From: Acidimicrobiia bacterium
GTDB taxonomy: Bacteria > Actinomycetota > Acidimicrobiia > Spongiisociales > UBA5794
Assembly (NCBI GenBank): GCA_013695075.1
Contig: JACDBE010000032.1
Span: forward strand, 1 to 23,174
Length of the DNA: 23,174 nt
Direction of reading: 5' to 3'
Made by a program: the position numbers and the translations under genes. The notes beneath the pieces were generated by a model, which was not told where the DNA came from, searched no databases, and was given only the letters and a program-made list of their open reading frames with translations. Below, piece after piece: positions 7,629 to 13,762 of this stretch (its first letter is position 1; each line of letters starts with the position of its first letter).

Positions 7629-8104
7629 ATGTTGATGCTCCCACCCGTGGAGGCGGCCAATTCGGCCGGTGAAGCCTCTAGCCTGGAGAGCACGCGCTGT
7701 GCCGAAGAGCCGGCAATCGTCGGTACCTGGCTGTTGCATGAGTTGACCTTGGATGGGGTGACCTACGGGCTGGACGACCCCGCGTTAATGACGGGCGAGT
7801 ATCCCGACGTAGCGGCAAGGGCAGCCACGCACCGACGGGCGTTTCAACGGGCGGCTCCCTGTAACGACTTCCAGGGCAGTCACAGCCTGGAAGGATCAAC
7901 GCTTCAGGTCTTCGACGCCACGGTGTCGGCGGTGGCATGTGACCCCCCGATGATCATGTATGCCGAGGTGTTGATTGTCCGCACGTTCTCCAACGAGGCC
8001 GTTATCGGCGAGGTGGTCTTCGAGGGTCCGGAGACATTGACGTTGGGGAGTCGGCCCAACTACCGATCGCCGAGTACCGGTTCCATCGGGCCCCCGACGG
8101 CTGA
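7629..8104 (+). pseudogene. META-domain (HslJ-like) protein, frameshifted and lacking a signal peptide
   Basis: The frame from 7629 reads GTWLLHELTLDG, then CNDFQGSHSLEGSTLQVFDATVSAVACDPP and VVFEGPETLTLGS, the order of conserved elements in META domains (W near the start, CN.F.G, AC.PP, final strands). After TLTLG the frame drifts into unlike sequence and stays open to 8252. Adding one G in the run at 8045-8048 restores a normal META ending (..EYRFHRAPDG) and a TGA at 8102-8104. Repaired, the protein would have 158 residues. META proteins are usually exported lipoproteins, but here the N-terminus has no signal peptide and lies 37 bases from vapB. The gene is therefore probably truncated at the front and shifted near the end. 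A sequencing error in the G run is the alternative for the frameshift. Confidence 0.6.
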
Positions 8105-8611
8105 CCGGGTCGCAAGAGGTTCGGCCGGACGGTCGTCGAGTGCCCCCGGCGCCTCATCCCGAGACGCGGGAACGGTGTGGTCCTCGGTCAGCGCCTCACT
8201 GCCTCCGTGTCGAACGGCAGCCGCCTCGATCTCGACCAGCTGGTCGGCGTAGCCGAGGACGGCGACGCCCAACAGGGTGCTGGGCACGTCGTGCGACCCG
8301 AACACCCGGGCGACCACCTCCCAGGCGGCAACCAGATCGGAGCGGTCGGACGAGGCGACATACACCGTCGTCTTGGCGACGTCGGTCAGCTCGGCACCTG
8401 CTGCTCGCAGGGCGAGCACGAGGTTCTCCATCGTCTGCTCGGCCTGGGCGGCGACATCTCCCGGGGCGACGATCTCACCGGCCGGGTCCAGCGGGCAGGC
8501 ACCGGCGGTGAAGATCACCCGGCCGGCGTCGACCACCGCGGCGTAGGCGTAGGGGACGGTCTGGGCGAGGTCTCGGCTGCGGATGAGTTCGACATTCGCC
8601 ATGGCGAGCAT
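8060..8611 (-). CDS. Rid-family (RidA/YjgF/YER057c) protein
   Basis: A 183-residue protein whose first 130 or so residues are a Rid domain: IRSRDLAQTVPYAYAAVVDAGRVIFTAGACPLDP, then AQAEQTMENLVLALRAAGAELTDVAKTTVYVAS, then VPSTLLGVAVLGYADQLVEIEAAAV. RidA proteins hydrolyse reactive enamines and imines from amino-acid metabolism. The arginine that precedes the final strand in archetypal RidA is absent here (GYADQLVEIEA), so it belongs to another Rid subgroup and may not be an imine deaminase. A charged tail of about 45 residues follows the domain and overlaps the 3' end of the META gene on the other strand. Start 8611 has GGAGGA 11 bases upstream; ATG 8602 is also possible. Confidence 0.85.
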   Translation of the reverse strand: MLAMANVELIRSRDLAQTVPYAYAAVVDAGRVIFTAGACPLDPAGEIVAPGDVAAQAEQTMENLVLALRAAGAELTDVAKTTVYVASSDRSDLVAAWEVVARVFGSHDVPSTLLGVAVLGYADQLVEIEAAAVRHGGSEALTEDHTVPASRDEAPGALDDRPAEPLATRSAVGGPMEPVLGDR

Positions 8612-8675
8612 GAAAGCACGGGTCCTCCGCCGTGGCGCCGCCGTGGGCGATAGGGCGGAGCGTCGTGCAGGGCAC

Positions 8676-9311
8676 TCAGTGGTGCTCCAACCAGGCGGCG
8701 AAGCTGGCCACGTCGTCAAAGACGGCGTCGGGGTCGCCGGCCCGCAGCGCAGCGGCGTCGGTGCCGGGAGACCAGGCGGCCGCCACCGGTATCACTCCGG
8801 CGTGGCGAGCAGCGGTGATGTCGGTGACGGCGTCTCCCATCGAGACCACGGAGCCGGGGTCCACCTCCCAGCCGGAAACCACGGCGGCCATCCGCTCCCG
8901 CTTGATCGAACCATGATCGCCGCCGGGTTCGACCCGGTCGAAGCGGTCGGTGATGCCCCAGGCGTCGAGCGATATCCGGGCGCTGCGCGGTCCCTTGCCG
9001 GTGACCACCGCGGCGGGGATGTCACGGGCGTCGAGCCGGTCGAGTAGGTCTACGATCCCGTCGAACGGCCTCGGGGTCAGGTGGTGGTGGAACCGGTAGC
9101 CATCGAGGAAGTGGTCGAGTGCCTGCTCGGAGGTGTCGGCGAGGAGGGAGGCAAGGATCCCCTCCTCGGTGGGCCCGAACATGGCTCTGAGCTCGTCTTC
9201 AGTGTGCTCGGGGCCGAGGAATCGAGCTGTGGTGGCACCAAAGGCGGCGAAGCACACCGGGAGGGTGTCACCGAGGGTCCCGTCCAGGTCGAAGATCACC
9301 CCACCGAGCAT
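8676..9311 (-). CDS. HAD-superfamily phosphatase, phosphoglycolate-phosphatase-like
   Basis: A 211-residue HAD hydrolase with all four motifs: FDLDGTLGDT (nucleophile D8, acid D10), AVVTGKG (motif II Thr), the lysine in SIKRERMAAV (motif III), and MGDAVTDITAA (motif IV Asp). A helical cap sits between motifs I and II (residues about 17-90), the arrangement of phosphoglycolate phosphatase and beta-phosphoglucomutase relatives. The frame stays open upstream to 9581, but that stretch is the decayed mazF gene. ATG 9311 gives the standard HAD N-terminus and has a TACGCT box eight bases before it. The substrate is not determinable. It is followed on the same strand by the Rid-family gene. Confidence 0.88.
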   Translation of the reverse strand: MLGGVIFDLDGTLGDTLPVCFAAFGATTARFLGPEHTEDELRAMFGPTEEGILASLLADTSEQALDHFLDGYRFHHHLTPRPFDGIVDLLDRLDARDIPAAVVTGKGPRSARISLDAWGITDRFDRVEPGGDHGSIKRERMAAVVSGWEVDPGSVVSMGDAVTDITAARHAGVIPVAAAWSPGTDAAALRAGDPDAVFDDVASFAAWLEHH

Positions 9312-9319
9312 GGCGCCAG

Positions 9320-9325
9320 AGCGTA
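9320..9325 (-). promoter_or_regulatory. Candidate -10 box for the HAD gene
   Basis: TACGCT on the minus strand lies eight bases upstream of ATG 9311, with no Shine-Dalgarno site between. It fits the TANNNT-to-start spacing seen at other genes here and would give a leaderless mRNA. It also supports 9311 over any upstream start. Confidence 0.3.
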
Positions 9326-9385
9326 CCCGCCGGCGTGGCGATGGCGGCGGCGAGAACTGCCATCGGCGAGTCATGACCGCTGGGC

Positions 9386-9725
9386 TCACAGCGCCACGAT
9401 GCGTCTTACCCATACGGCGACGGCCTCGAGAGTGGCCCGGTCGACCATCCCAAGCCGGCGCCGGAGTCTGTGTTGCCGACGGACCGGACGTACTCGGGCA
9501 TGGCGAACGAGCTCGGTCGAGACCGCCACCGGCGAAAGGCACGGGATGGGCGAACCCGCGGTGACGGCAGGTGATGGGCACGAAAACGACCAGACCGACC
9601 GGTCACTGATTGAAGGCCGCCGTCGACACGATCAGCACCGGTCGCGTGCCACCCTGCTCACCGCGTCGAACACGATCGAGATCGGTGATCCAGGCTTCGC
9701 CATGGTCAGGTGTCGAACCGCTCAC
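9386..9725 (-). pseudogene. mazF-family toxin, inactivated by a stop and two frameshifts
   Basis: Reading the minus strand from GTG 9725, MazF/PemK landmarks appear in order but in three frames. The first piece has GEAWITDLD, RRGEQGGTRPVLIVS and AAFNQ, then a TGA at 9603-9605. The same frame continues with GLVVFVPITCRHRGF and GGLD. Near 9511-9521 it jumps frame to SSFAMPEYVRSVG, and near 9461-9470 it jumps again to RLRRRLGMVDRATLEAVAVWV and a final TGA at 9386. Both jumps are repaired by restoring one C (CC to CCC, C to CC). The repaired gene would encode 113 residues, the usual MazF length. MazF proteins are sequence-specific RNases. The in-frame stop argues for true decay. The adjacent HAD gene should not be extended into this region. 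Confidence 0.75.
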
Positions 9726-9876
9726 CTGTGGCGTCTTCCCAGGACCGGCCCTCGGCGAGGTACTCGGTCCAGGCCGCAGGGTCAGTTTTTCGCAGGTGAA
9801 TCATCTGCGCAGCGGCTTCATCCATCAGGACGGCATCGACCGCTTCGTGCGACACGTCGTCGAGGAGCTTGCGCAT
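9706..9876 (-). CDS. Small protein, possible antitoxin partner of the decayed mazF
   Basis: A 56-residue frame (MRKLLDDVSHEAVDAVLMDE... ending DATGERFDT) whose 3' end overlaps the GTG start of the mazF remnant by about 20 bases, the order and overlap expected for an antitoxin. The C-terminal part (DPAAWTEYLAEGRSWEDAT) is acidic with an aromatic pair, like toxin-binding tails. No DNA-binding domain is recognisable, so it may be a shortened antitoxin or a free-standing tail. A GTG six bases upstream is an alternative start. I do not recognise the family from sequence alone; the call rests on context. Confidence 0.45.
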   Translation of the reverse strand: MRKLLDDVSHEAVDAVLMDEAAAQMIHLRKTDPAAWTEYLAEGRSWEDATGERFDT

Positions 9877-10033
9877 TGTCACCCCGCGAGCGCGGGGCCG
9901 CGGCGGTGAGTCGGTCGCGCACCGGAGGGGTACCTTCAAGGAGGTCAGACACCCTTTGACGATACCAGAGGAGACCTCCCGATAGACATACCCCCATCCG
10001 GGGTCGGTCGACCCGATCGGCACGGCGACCCCC

Positions 10034-10056
10034 GCCGCGCTGGCGGGAGGCGCGGC
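10034..10056 (-). terminator. Hairpin downstream of paaE
   Basis: A perfect 7-bp stem, GCCGCGC and GCGCGGC around a 9-base loop, about 33 bases past the paaE stop on the minus strand. There is no T-run after it, so it could be a GC-only terminator or just a stem that protects the paa mRNA end. The rest of the 212-base gap to the antitoxin-like frame shows nothing else clear. Confidence 0.35.
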
Positions 10057-10088
10057 AGACACGGCTGCTGGACAGATCGGCGCGACGA

Positions 10089-11162
10089 TCAGCGCTGGTC
10101 GTAATCGACCACGAGATGGTCGCTGGTGGGATGCGACTGGCAGGTGAGGATGAAGCCGGCGTCGAGGTCGGCGTCGACCAGGGCGAAGTTCTTGGTCATG
10201 TCGACGGTTCCCGCCACGAGCCGGGCCTTGCAGCTGGCGCACATGCCGCCCTTGCACGAGAACGGGAGCTCGTTGCGCACCGACAACGCGGCATCGAGCA
10301 CCGATGTCTCGGGGAGCATCCGTACCGTCGACCGCCGCCCCTCCAGCGTGAAGGACAGCTCGACGGCTCCCTCGTCGTCTTCAGGCGCCGGCGGGAGCAA
10401 CGTAGGGTCGAGCGGGCCGGCGAAGAACAGCTCATCGTGAATGGCGCCGTTGTCCACTCCCCTGCCGTGGAGGACCTTGCGCGCCGTTGTCACCATCTCG
10501 AAGGGGCCGCACAGGAACCACTCGTCGACGGTGTCGACGTCGATCATCACATCGAACAGCTCGTCCAGCTTGGGGGCGTCGATGCGCCCGGTCAGCAGGG
10601 GCACGATGCCGCCCTCCCGGCTGAGGATGTGGACGAGGTGGAGGCGGCCGGCGTGGCGGTTCTTCAAGCCCTCCAGCTCGTCGAGGAACATGATGCTCTG
10701 CACGGTGCGGTTGCCGTAGACGACGGTGAACCGGCTGTCGGGCTCGGTGTCGAGCACGGTGGACACCAGCGACATCACCGGGGTGATGCCGCTACCGGCG
10801 GCGATGGCCGTATAGTGGCGGGCCTGGGCCGGGTCGGGGGTGATGGTGAATTCGCCGATGGGCGGCATCACCTCCACGACGTCTCCCGTTGCCAGGGCGG
10901 TGGTGGCCCAGGTGGAGAAGGCCCCGCCGGGGAGCGCCTTGATCCCCACCCGCAGCGTCCCGGTGGTGGCGTTGGCGCAGATGGAGTAGCTGCGCCGCAC
11001 GTCCTCGCCGTCGATGAATGCCCGCACGGTCACGTGCTGGCCGGGGAGGTAAGCGAAGTCGTCGGCCAGATCGGGGGGAACGGCCAAGGTCACCGCCACC
11101 GCATCGGCGGTCTCGGCGGTGACGTCGCTCACTGTCAGCCGATGGAACACCGGGGCCGCCAT
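10089..11162 (-). CDS. paaE: Phenylacetyl-CoA epoxidase reductase subunit
   Basis: A 357-residue NAD(P)H-dependent flavin and iron-sulfur reductase that passes electrons to the PaaA diiron centre. The N-terminal ferredoxin-reductase barrel has the flavin motif RRSYSICAN and the following GGAFSTW. The nucleotide-binding half has AAGSGITPVMSL and FLCGPFEMV. The C-terminal plant-type 2Fe-2S domain carries SCKGGMCASCKARL and, 30-odd residues later, LTCQSHP, giving the CX4CX2C...C ligand set. It is the last gene of the paa operon, nine bases after paaD. Length and domain order (reductase then ferredoxin) match PaaE and not ring-hydroxylating dioxygenase reductases with N-terminal ferredoxin. Confidence 0.95.
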   Translation of the reverse strand: MAAPVFHRLTVSDVTAETADAVAVTLAVPPDLADDFAYLPGQHVTVRAFIDGEDVRRSYSICANATTGTLRVGIKALPGGAFSTWATTALATGDVVEVMPPIGEFTITPDPAQARHYTAIAAGSGITPVMSLVSTVLDTEPDSRFTVVYGNRTVQSIMFLDELEGLKNRHAGRLHLVHILSREGGIVPLLTGRIDAPKLDELFDVMIDVDTVDEWFLCGPFEMVTTARKVLHGRGVDNGAIHDELFFAGPLDPTLLPPAPEDDEGAVELSFTLEGRRSTVRMLPETSVLDAALSVRNELPFSCKGGMCASCKARLVAGTVDMTKNFALVDADLDAGFILTCQSHPTSDHLVVDYDQR

Positions 11163-11171
11163 CGAGCCGGC

Positions 11172-11645
11172 TCAGAGCTCCTTGAACCGGTCGAACGGCT
11201 CGCCGCACGAGCCGCACACCTGCAACGCCTTGCAGGCGGTGGAGCCGAACTCGCTGACGGTGCGGGTGCTTCCCGAGCGGCACCGCGGGCACAGCACCGG
11301 TTGGTGGCGCAGGCGACCGTGCCGGGGTGGCGCCACCCCATATGCCACCAGCTTGGCCTTGGCCTCGTCGGACATCCAGTCGGTGGTCCAGGCGGGGGCG
11401 AGCACGGTACGGATCTCGCCGTCGGTGCAGCCGGCCCGGTCTAGGGCGTCGGCCACATCAGCGCGGATGGCGTCCATGGCGGGACAACCGGAGTACGTGG
11501 GGGTGATGGTGACGGTCACCCGGTCGCCGTCGACGATCACGCCGCGCAGGATGCCGATGTCGGCGATGGTGAGCACCGGGATCTCGGGGTCGACCACCCG
11601 GCCCACCTCGTCGACCACCCGATCGAGCAGCGTCGGGGCGGTCAC
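11172..11645 (-). CDS. paaD: Phenylacetate degradation protein PaaD (iron-sulfur assembly-like)
   Basis: A 157-residue protein with an N-terminal DUF59/MIP18-type domain: VVDPEIPVLTIADIGILRGV and TITPTYSGCPAMDAI, the latter with the conserved cysteine. A C-terminal cysteine-rich segment CPRC...CKALQVCGSCGEPFDRFKEL is specific to PaaD. It is required for the epoxidase complex in known systems, probably for cluster or diiron maturation, and is not catalytic. The GTG start at 11645 overlaps the paaC stop (GTGA). A longer open frame upstream is paaC read in another frame; GTG 11648 is an adjacent alternative. Confidence 0.94.
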   Translation of the reverse strand: MTAPTLLDRVVDEVGRVVDPEIPVLTIADIGILRGVIVDGDRVTVTITPTYSGCPAMDAIRADVADALDRAGCTDGEIRTVLAPAWTTDWMSDEAKAKLVAYGVAPPRHGRLRHQPVLCPRCRSGSTRTVSEFGSTACKALQVCGSCGEPFDRFKEL

Positions 11646-12412
11646 CACGACATCCCCGGGTAGGTGCGCTGCATCCACTGCATCTCGCCGAGGAGGTGTC
11701 CCAGGTGCTCGGTGTGCAACCCGTTGCGGCCTCCCAGCCGGGCGAAGGCAGCGTCGGGCATCGCCAGCGTCGCCTCGTCGAGCACGGCCCCCACCCGCTC
11801 GTTCCACGGTGTCCGCAGGGCGGCCAGGTCGGCACCAACCCCGACCGAGAGCATCTCGTCGTCGACGTCATCGGGGGTAACCATCTCGGCGGTGAACCGC
11901 CACAGCCCGTCCACCGCCGTCTGCATGCGCCGGTGGCTCTCCTCGGTGCCGTCACCCAGCCGGACCACCCACGCCGAGCTGTGGCGCAGGTGATAGGAGG
12001 CCTCCTTGATCGCCTTGCCCGCCGCTCCGGCCAGGGTGGCGTCGGCGGAGCTGGTGAGGGCCTCCCACAGCCCAACCTGGTAGGCGTCGACGAAGAGCTG
12101 GCGGGCCATGGTGGCGGCAAAGTCGCCGTTGGGTTGCTCCACCAGCAGCAGGTTGGTGAACTGGCGTTCGGTGCGGCCCATAGCCAGGGTGTCCTCGTCT
12201 CGGCCGGCTCCCTCCAGCTCGCCGGCGTAGGTGAGCAGCGTGCGGGCCACCCCCAGGTGGTCGATGGCGATGTTGCCCAGGGCGATGTCGGACTCCAGCT
12301 CAGGGGCCCGGGAGATCCACTCCCCCAGCCGCTGCGCCAGGATCAGGTTGTCGTCGCCATGGCGGAGGGCGTAGGCGAACGAGGCGGTGGTCACGGTGGC
12401 GAGCGCGGTCAC
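11642..12412 (-). CDS. paaC: Phenylacetyl-CoA epoxidase structural subunit PaaC
   Basis: A 256-residue ferritin-fold protein that pairs with PaaA to form the oxygenase core. PaaC has lost the metal site and serves a structural role. Typical sequence is seen in HGDDNLILAQRLGEWISRAPELESDIALGNIAIDHLG, ERQFTNLLLVEQPNGDFAATMARQLF, and near the C-terminus RNGLHTEHLGHLLGEMQWMQRTYPG. The GTG at 12412 overlaps the paaB stop (ATGTGA context), and the stop overlaps paaD. The open frame extends further upstream but that is paaB out of frame. Length agrees with the family (about 250). Confidence 0.95.
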   Translation of the reverse strand: MTALATVTTASFAYALRHGDDNLILAQRLGEWISRAPELESDIALGNIAIDHLGVARTLLTYAGELEGAGRDEDTLAMGRTERQFTNLLLVEQPNGDFAATMARQLFVDAYQVGLWEALTSSADATLAGAAGKAIKEASYHLRHSSAWVVRLGDGTEESHRRMQTAVDGLWRFTAEMVTPDDVDDEMLSVGVGADLAALRTPWNERVGAVLDEATLAMPDAAFARLGGRNGLHTEHLGHLLGEMQWMQRTYPGMSW

Positions 12413-12753
12413 ATGTGCCCCACTTCGTCGGGGATTTGGTAGTAGGTGGCGTGGCGGTAGGGCTGCTCGGCGAACGGCTCGAACAGCTCGGCGGCGTCGT
12501 CCGGGTCCGAGGCGGCGATGTCGTCGGAGCGCACCACCCACACGCTCACCCCCTCCACCCGTCGGGTGTAGACGTCACGGGCATTCTGCAGGGCGGTCTC
12601 GGCATCGGCGGCGTGCAGGCTGCCGGCATGGATGTGATTGAGCCCGCGCCGCTGCCGTATGAAGACCTCCCACAGCGGCCAGGCGGAGGCAGCGGTGCGG
12701 TCGGGCAGGTCGAGTAGCTTCTCACCGGGGGCCAGCGGGACTTCGTAGCTGAT
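12409..12753 (-). CDS. paaB: Phenylacetyl-CoA epoxidase subunit PaaB, with a probable ATC start codon
   Basis: The frame between the paaA stop (TGA 12766-12768) and 12409 encodes a clear PaaB: WPLWEVFIRQRRGLNHIHAGSLHAADAETALQNARDVYTRR, VSVWVVRSDDI, and PYRHATYYQIPDEVGHM. PaaB bridges PaaAC dimers and is needed for activity. There is no ATG, GTG or TTG between the upstream stop and a GTG deep inside the domain. The best start is ATC at 12751-12753, six bases after the purine-rich GAGAGGGG, giving 114 residues that begin ISYEVPLAPGEKLLDLPDRTA. Initiation at AUC is rare, so a CTG or a sequencing error are alternatives. It lies between paaA and paaC, overlapping paaC. Confidence 0.88.
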   Translation of the reverse strand: MSYEVPLAPGEKLLDLPDRTAASAWPLWEVFIRQRRGLNHIHAGSLHAADAETALQNARDVYTRRVEGVSVWVVRSDDIAASDPDDAAELFEPFAEQPYRHATYYQIPDEVGHM

Positions 12754-12765
12754 GGCGAACCCCTC

Positions 12766-13701
12766 TCAGGCGCTGCGCCGGGCGGCGGCGGCGTGTTTGG
12801 CGGCGTGGGCGGCGGCCGCCTCCCGCACCCAGGCGCCTTCATCCCAAGCGCGGTTCTTGGCGGCGATGCGCTCCCGGTTCATCGGCCCGTCTCCCTTGAC
12901 CACCGCCCAGAACTCGTCCCAGTCGATCTCCCCGAAGCGGTAGTGACCGGTCTCCTCGTCAAAGCGCATGTCGGGGTCGGGCATGGTCAACCCCAGGTAA
13001 TCCGCCTGAGGGACGGTCATGTCGACGAACTGCTGGCGTAGCTCGTCGTTGCTGATCCGCTTGATCTTCCACGCCATCGACTGCTCGGTGTGGGTCGATG
13101 CGGTGTCGTGGGGGCCGAACATCATCAGCGACGGCCACCACCAGCGGTCGAGGGCGTCCTGAGCCATCGCCCGCTGCTCGGCGCTGCCCCGGCACAGGGT
13201 GAGCATGATCTCGTAACCCTGCCGCTGGTGGAACGACTCCTCCTTGCAGATGCGCACCATCGCCCGGGCGTACGGCCCGTACGAGGAGCGGGTCAACATC
13301 ACCTGGTTGGTGATGGCGGCCCCGTCCACCAACCAGCCGATGGCACCCATATCGGCCCACGACAGCGTCGGGTAGTTGAAGATCGACGAGTACTTGTGCC
13401 GGCCGGTATGCAGCAGCCGCAGCATCTCGTCGCGGCTGATCCCCAGGGTCTCGGCGGCGGAATACAGATAGAGGCCATGGCCGGCCTCGTCCTGGACCTT
13501 GGCCATGAGGATCGCCTTGCGTTTCAGCGTGGGCGCCCGTGAGATCCAGTTGCCCTCGGGCTGCATCCCGATGATCTCGGAGTGGGCGTGTTGGGCGATC
13601 TGGCGGATGAGCGACTTGCGGTACTCCTCCGGCATCCAGTCGGTGGGCTCGATCTTTTCCTCGGCGTCGACGATCGCCTGGAACCGTTCGGTCTGATCCA
13701 T
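12766..13701 (-). CDS. paaA: Phenylacetyl-CoA epoxidase catalytic subunit PaaA
   Basis: A 311-residue diiron oxygenase subunit that epoxidises the ring of phenylacetyl-CoA. Highly conserved stretches are present: IEPTDWMPEEYRKSLIRQIAQHAHSEI, GNWISRAPTL, KVQDEAGHGLYLYSAAETLG (with the metal-binding Glu and His), and ICKEESFHQRQGYEI (second Glu and His pair). The tail is alanine-rich. ATG 13701 has GAGAGGAG five bases upstream; an in-frame ATG at 13722 lies within the -10 region of the promoter and is unlikely. It heads the operon paaABCDE, under a promoter with a palindromic operator. Confidence 0.96.
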   Translation of the reverse strand: MDQTERFQAIVDAEEKIEPTDWMPEEYRKSLIRQIAQHAHSEIIGMQPEGNWISRAPTLKRKAILMAKVQDEAGHGLYLYSAAETLGISRDEMLRLLHTGRHKYSSIFNYPTLSWADMGAIGWLVDGAAITNQVMLTRSSYGPYARAMVRICKEESFHQRQGYEIMLTLCRGSAEQRAMAQDALDRWWWPSLMMFGPHDTASTHTEQSMAWKIKRISNDELRQQFVDMTVPQADYLGLTMPDPDMRFDEETGHYRFGEIDWDEFWAVVKGDGPMNRERIAAKNRAWDEGAWVREAAAAHAAKHAAAARRSA

Positions 13702-13720
13702 CACTGCTCCTCTCTCCCCC

Positions 13721-13749
13721 ATGCTAACGAACGAACGATCGTTCGTCAG
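13721..13749 (-). promoter_or_regulatory. paaA promoter
   Basis: On the minus strand CTGACG (13749-13744) is followed by exactly 17 bases and then TAGCAT (13726-13721), a good sigma70-type pair (TGAC core of -35, TANNNT -10). The start of transcription would fall around 13714, leaving a short leader with the GAGAGGAG ribosome site before ATG 13701. Confidence 0.6.
13731..13746. promoter_or_regulatory. PaaR-type operator palindrome
   Basis: ACGAACGATCGTTCGT is a perfect 16-bp palindrome. Its inner 14 bases fit CNAACGNNCGTTNG, the consensus I recall for the TetR-family repressor PaaR that controls phenylacetate genes in Thermus. It fills the spacer between the -35 and -10 of the paa promoter, where a bound repressor would block polymerase and be released by phenylacetyl-CoA. 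No TetR gene is in the window, so the regulator must be encoded elsewhere. Confidence 0.75.
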
Positions 13750-13762
13750 CGACCAGCCCGGC

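Noticed and set aside
8105..8252. C-terminal extension of the META frame to 8252
   Set aside because: Ser/Pro/Arg-rich out-of-frame sequence; a one-base repair gives the proper META end at 8104.
8676..9581. One 301-residue HAD protein with a 90-residue N-terminal extension
   Set aside because: The extension is a piece of the decayed mazF (VPITCRHRGF...) followed by unrelated residues. The HAD domain begins at ATG 9311.
9956..9983. Possible plus-strand promoter (TTGACG then TAGACA)
   Set aside because: Spacer is too long (about 21 bases) and no plus-strand gene follows.
9877..10088. Possible extra gene between paaE and the antitoxin-like frame
   Set aside because: The open frame running through here (9706-10257, minus) is paaE out of frame joined to the small antitoxin-like gene. 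Only a hairpin was found.
10116..11444. 442-residue plus-strand open frame opposite paaE/paaD
   Set aside because: Composition (His/Gly/Arg-rich, no motif) is that of an antisense shadow of paaE and paaD.
12546..12842. 98-residue minus-strand frame over the paaA/paaB junction
   Set aside because: Proline-rich shadow; the real paaB is in another frame with a non-canonical start.
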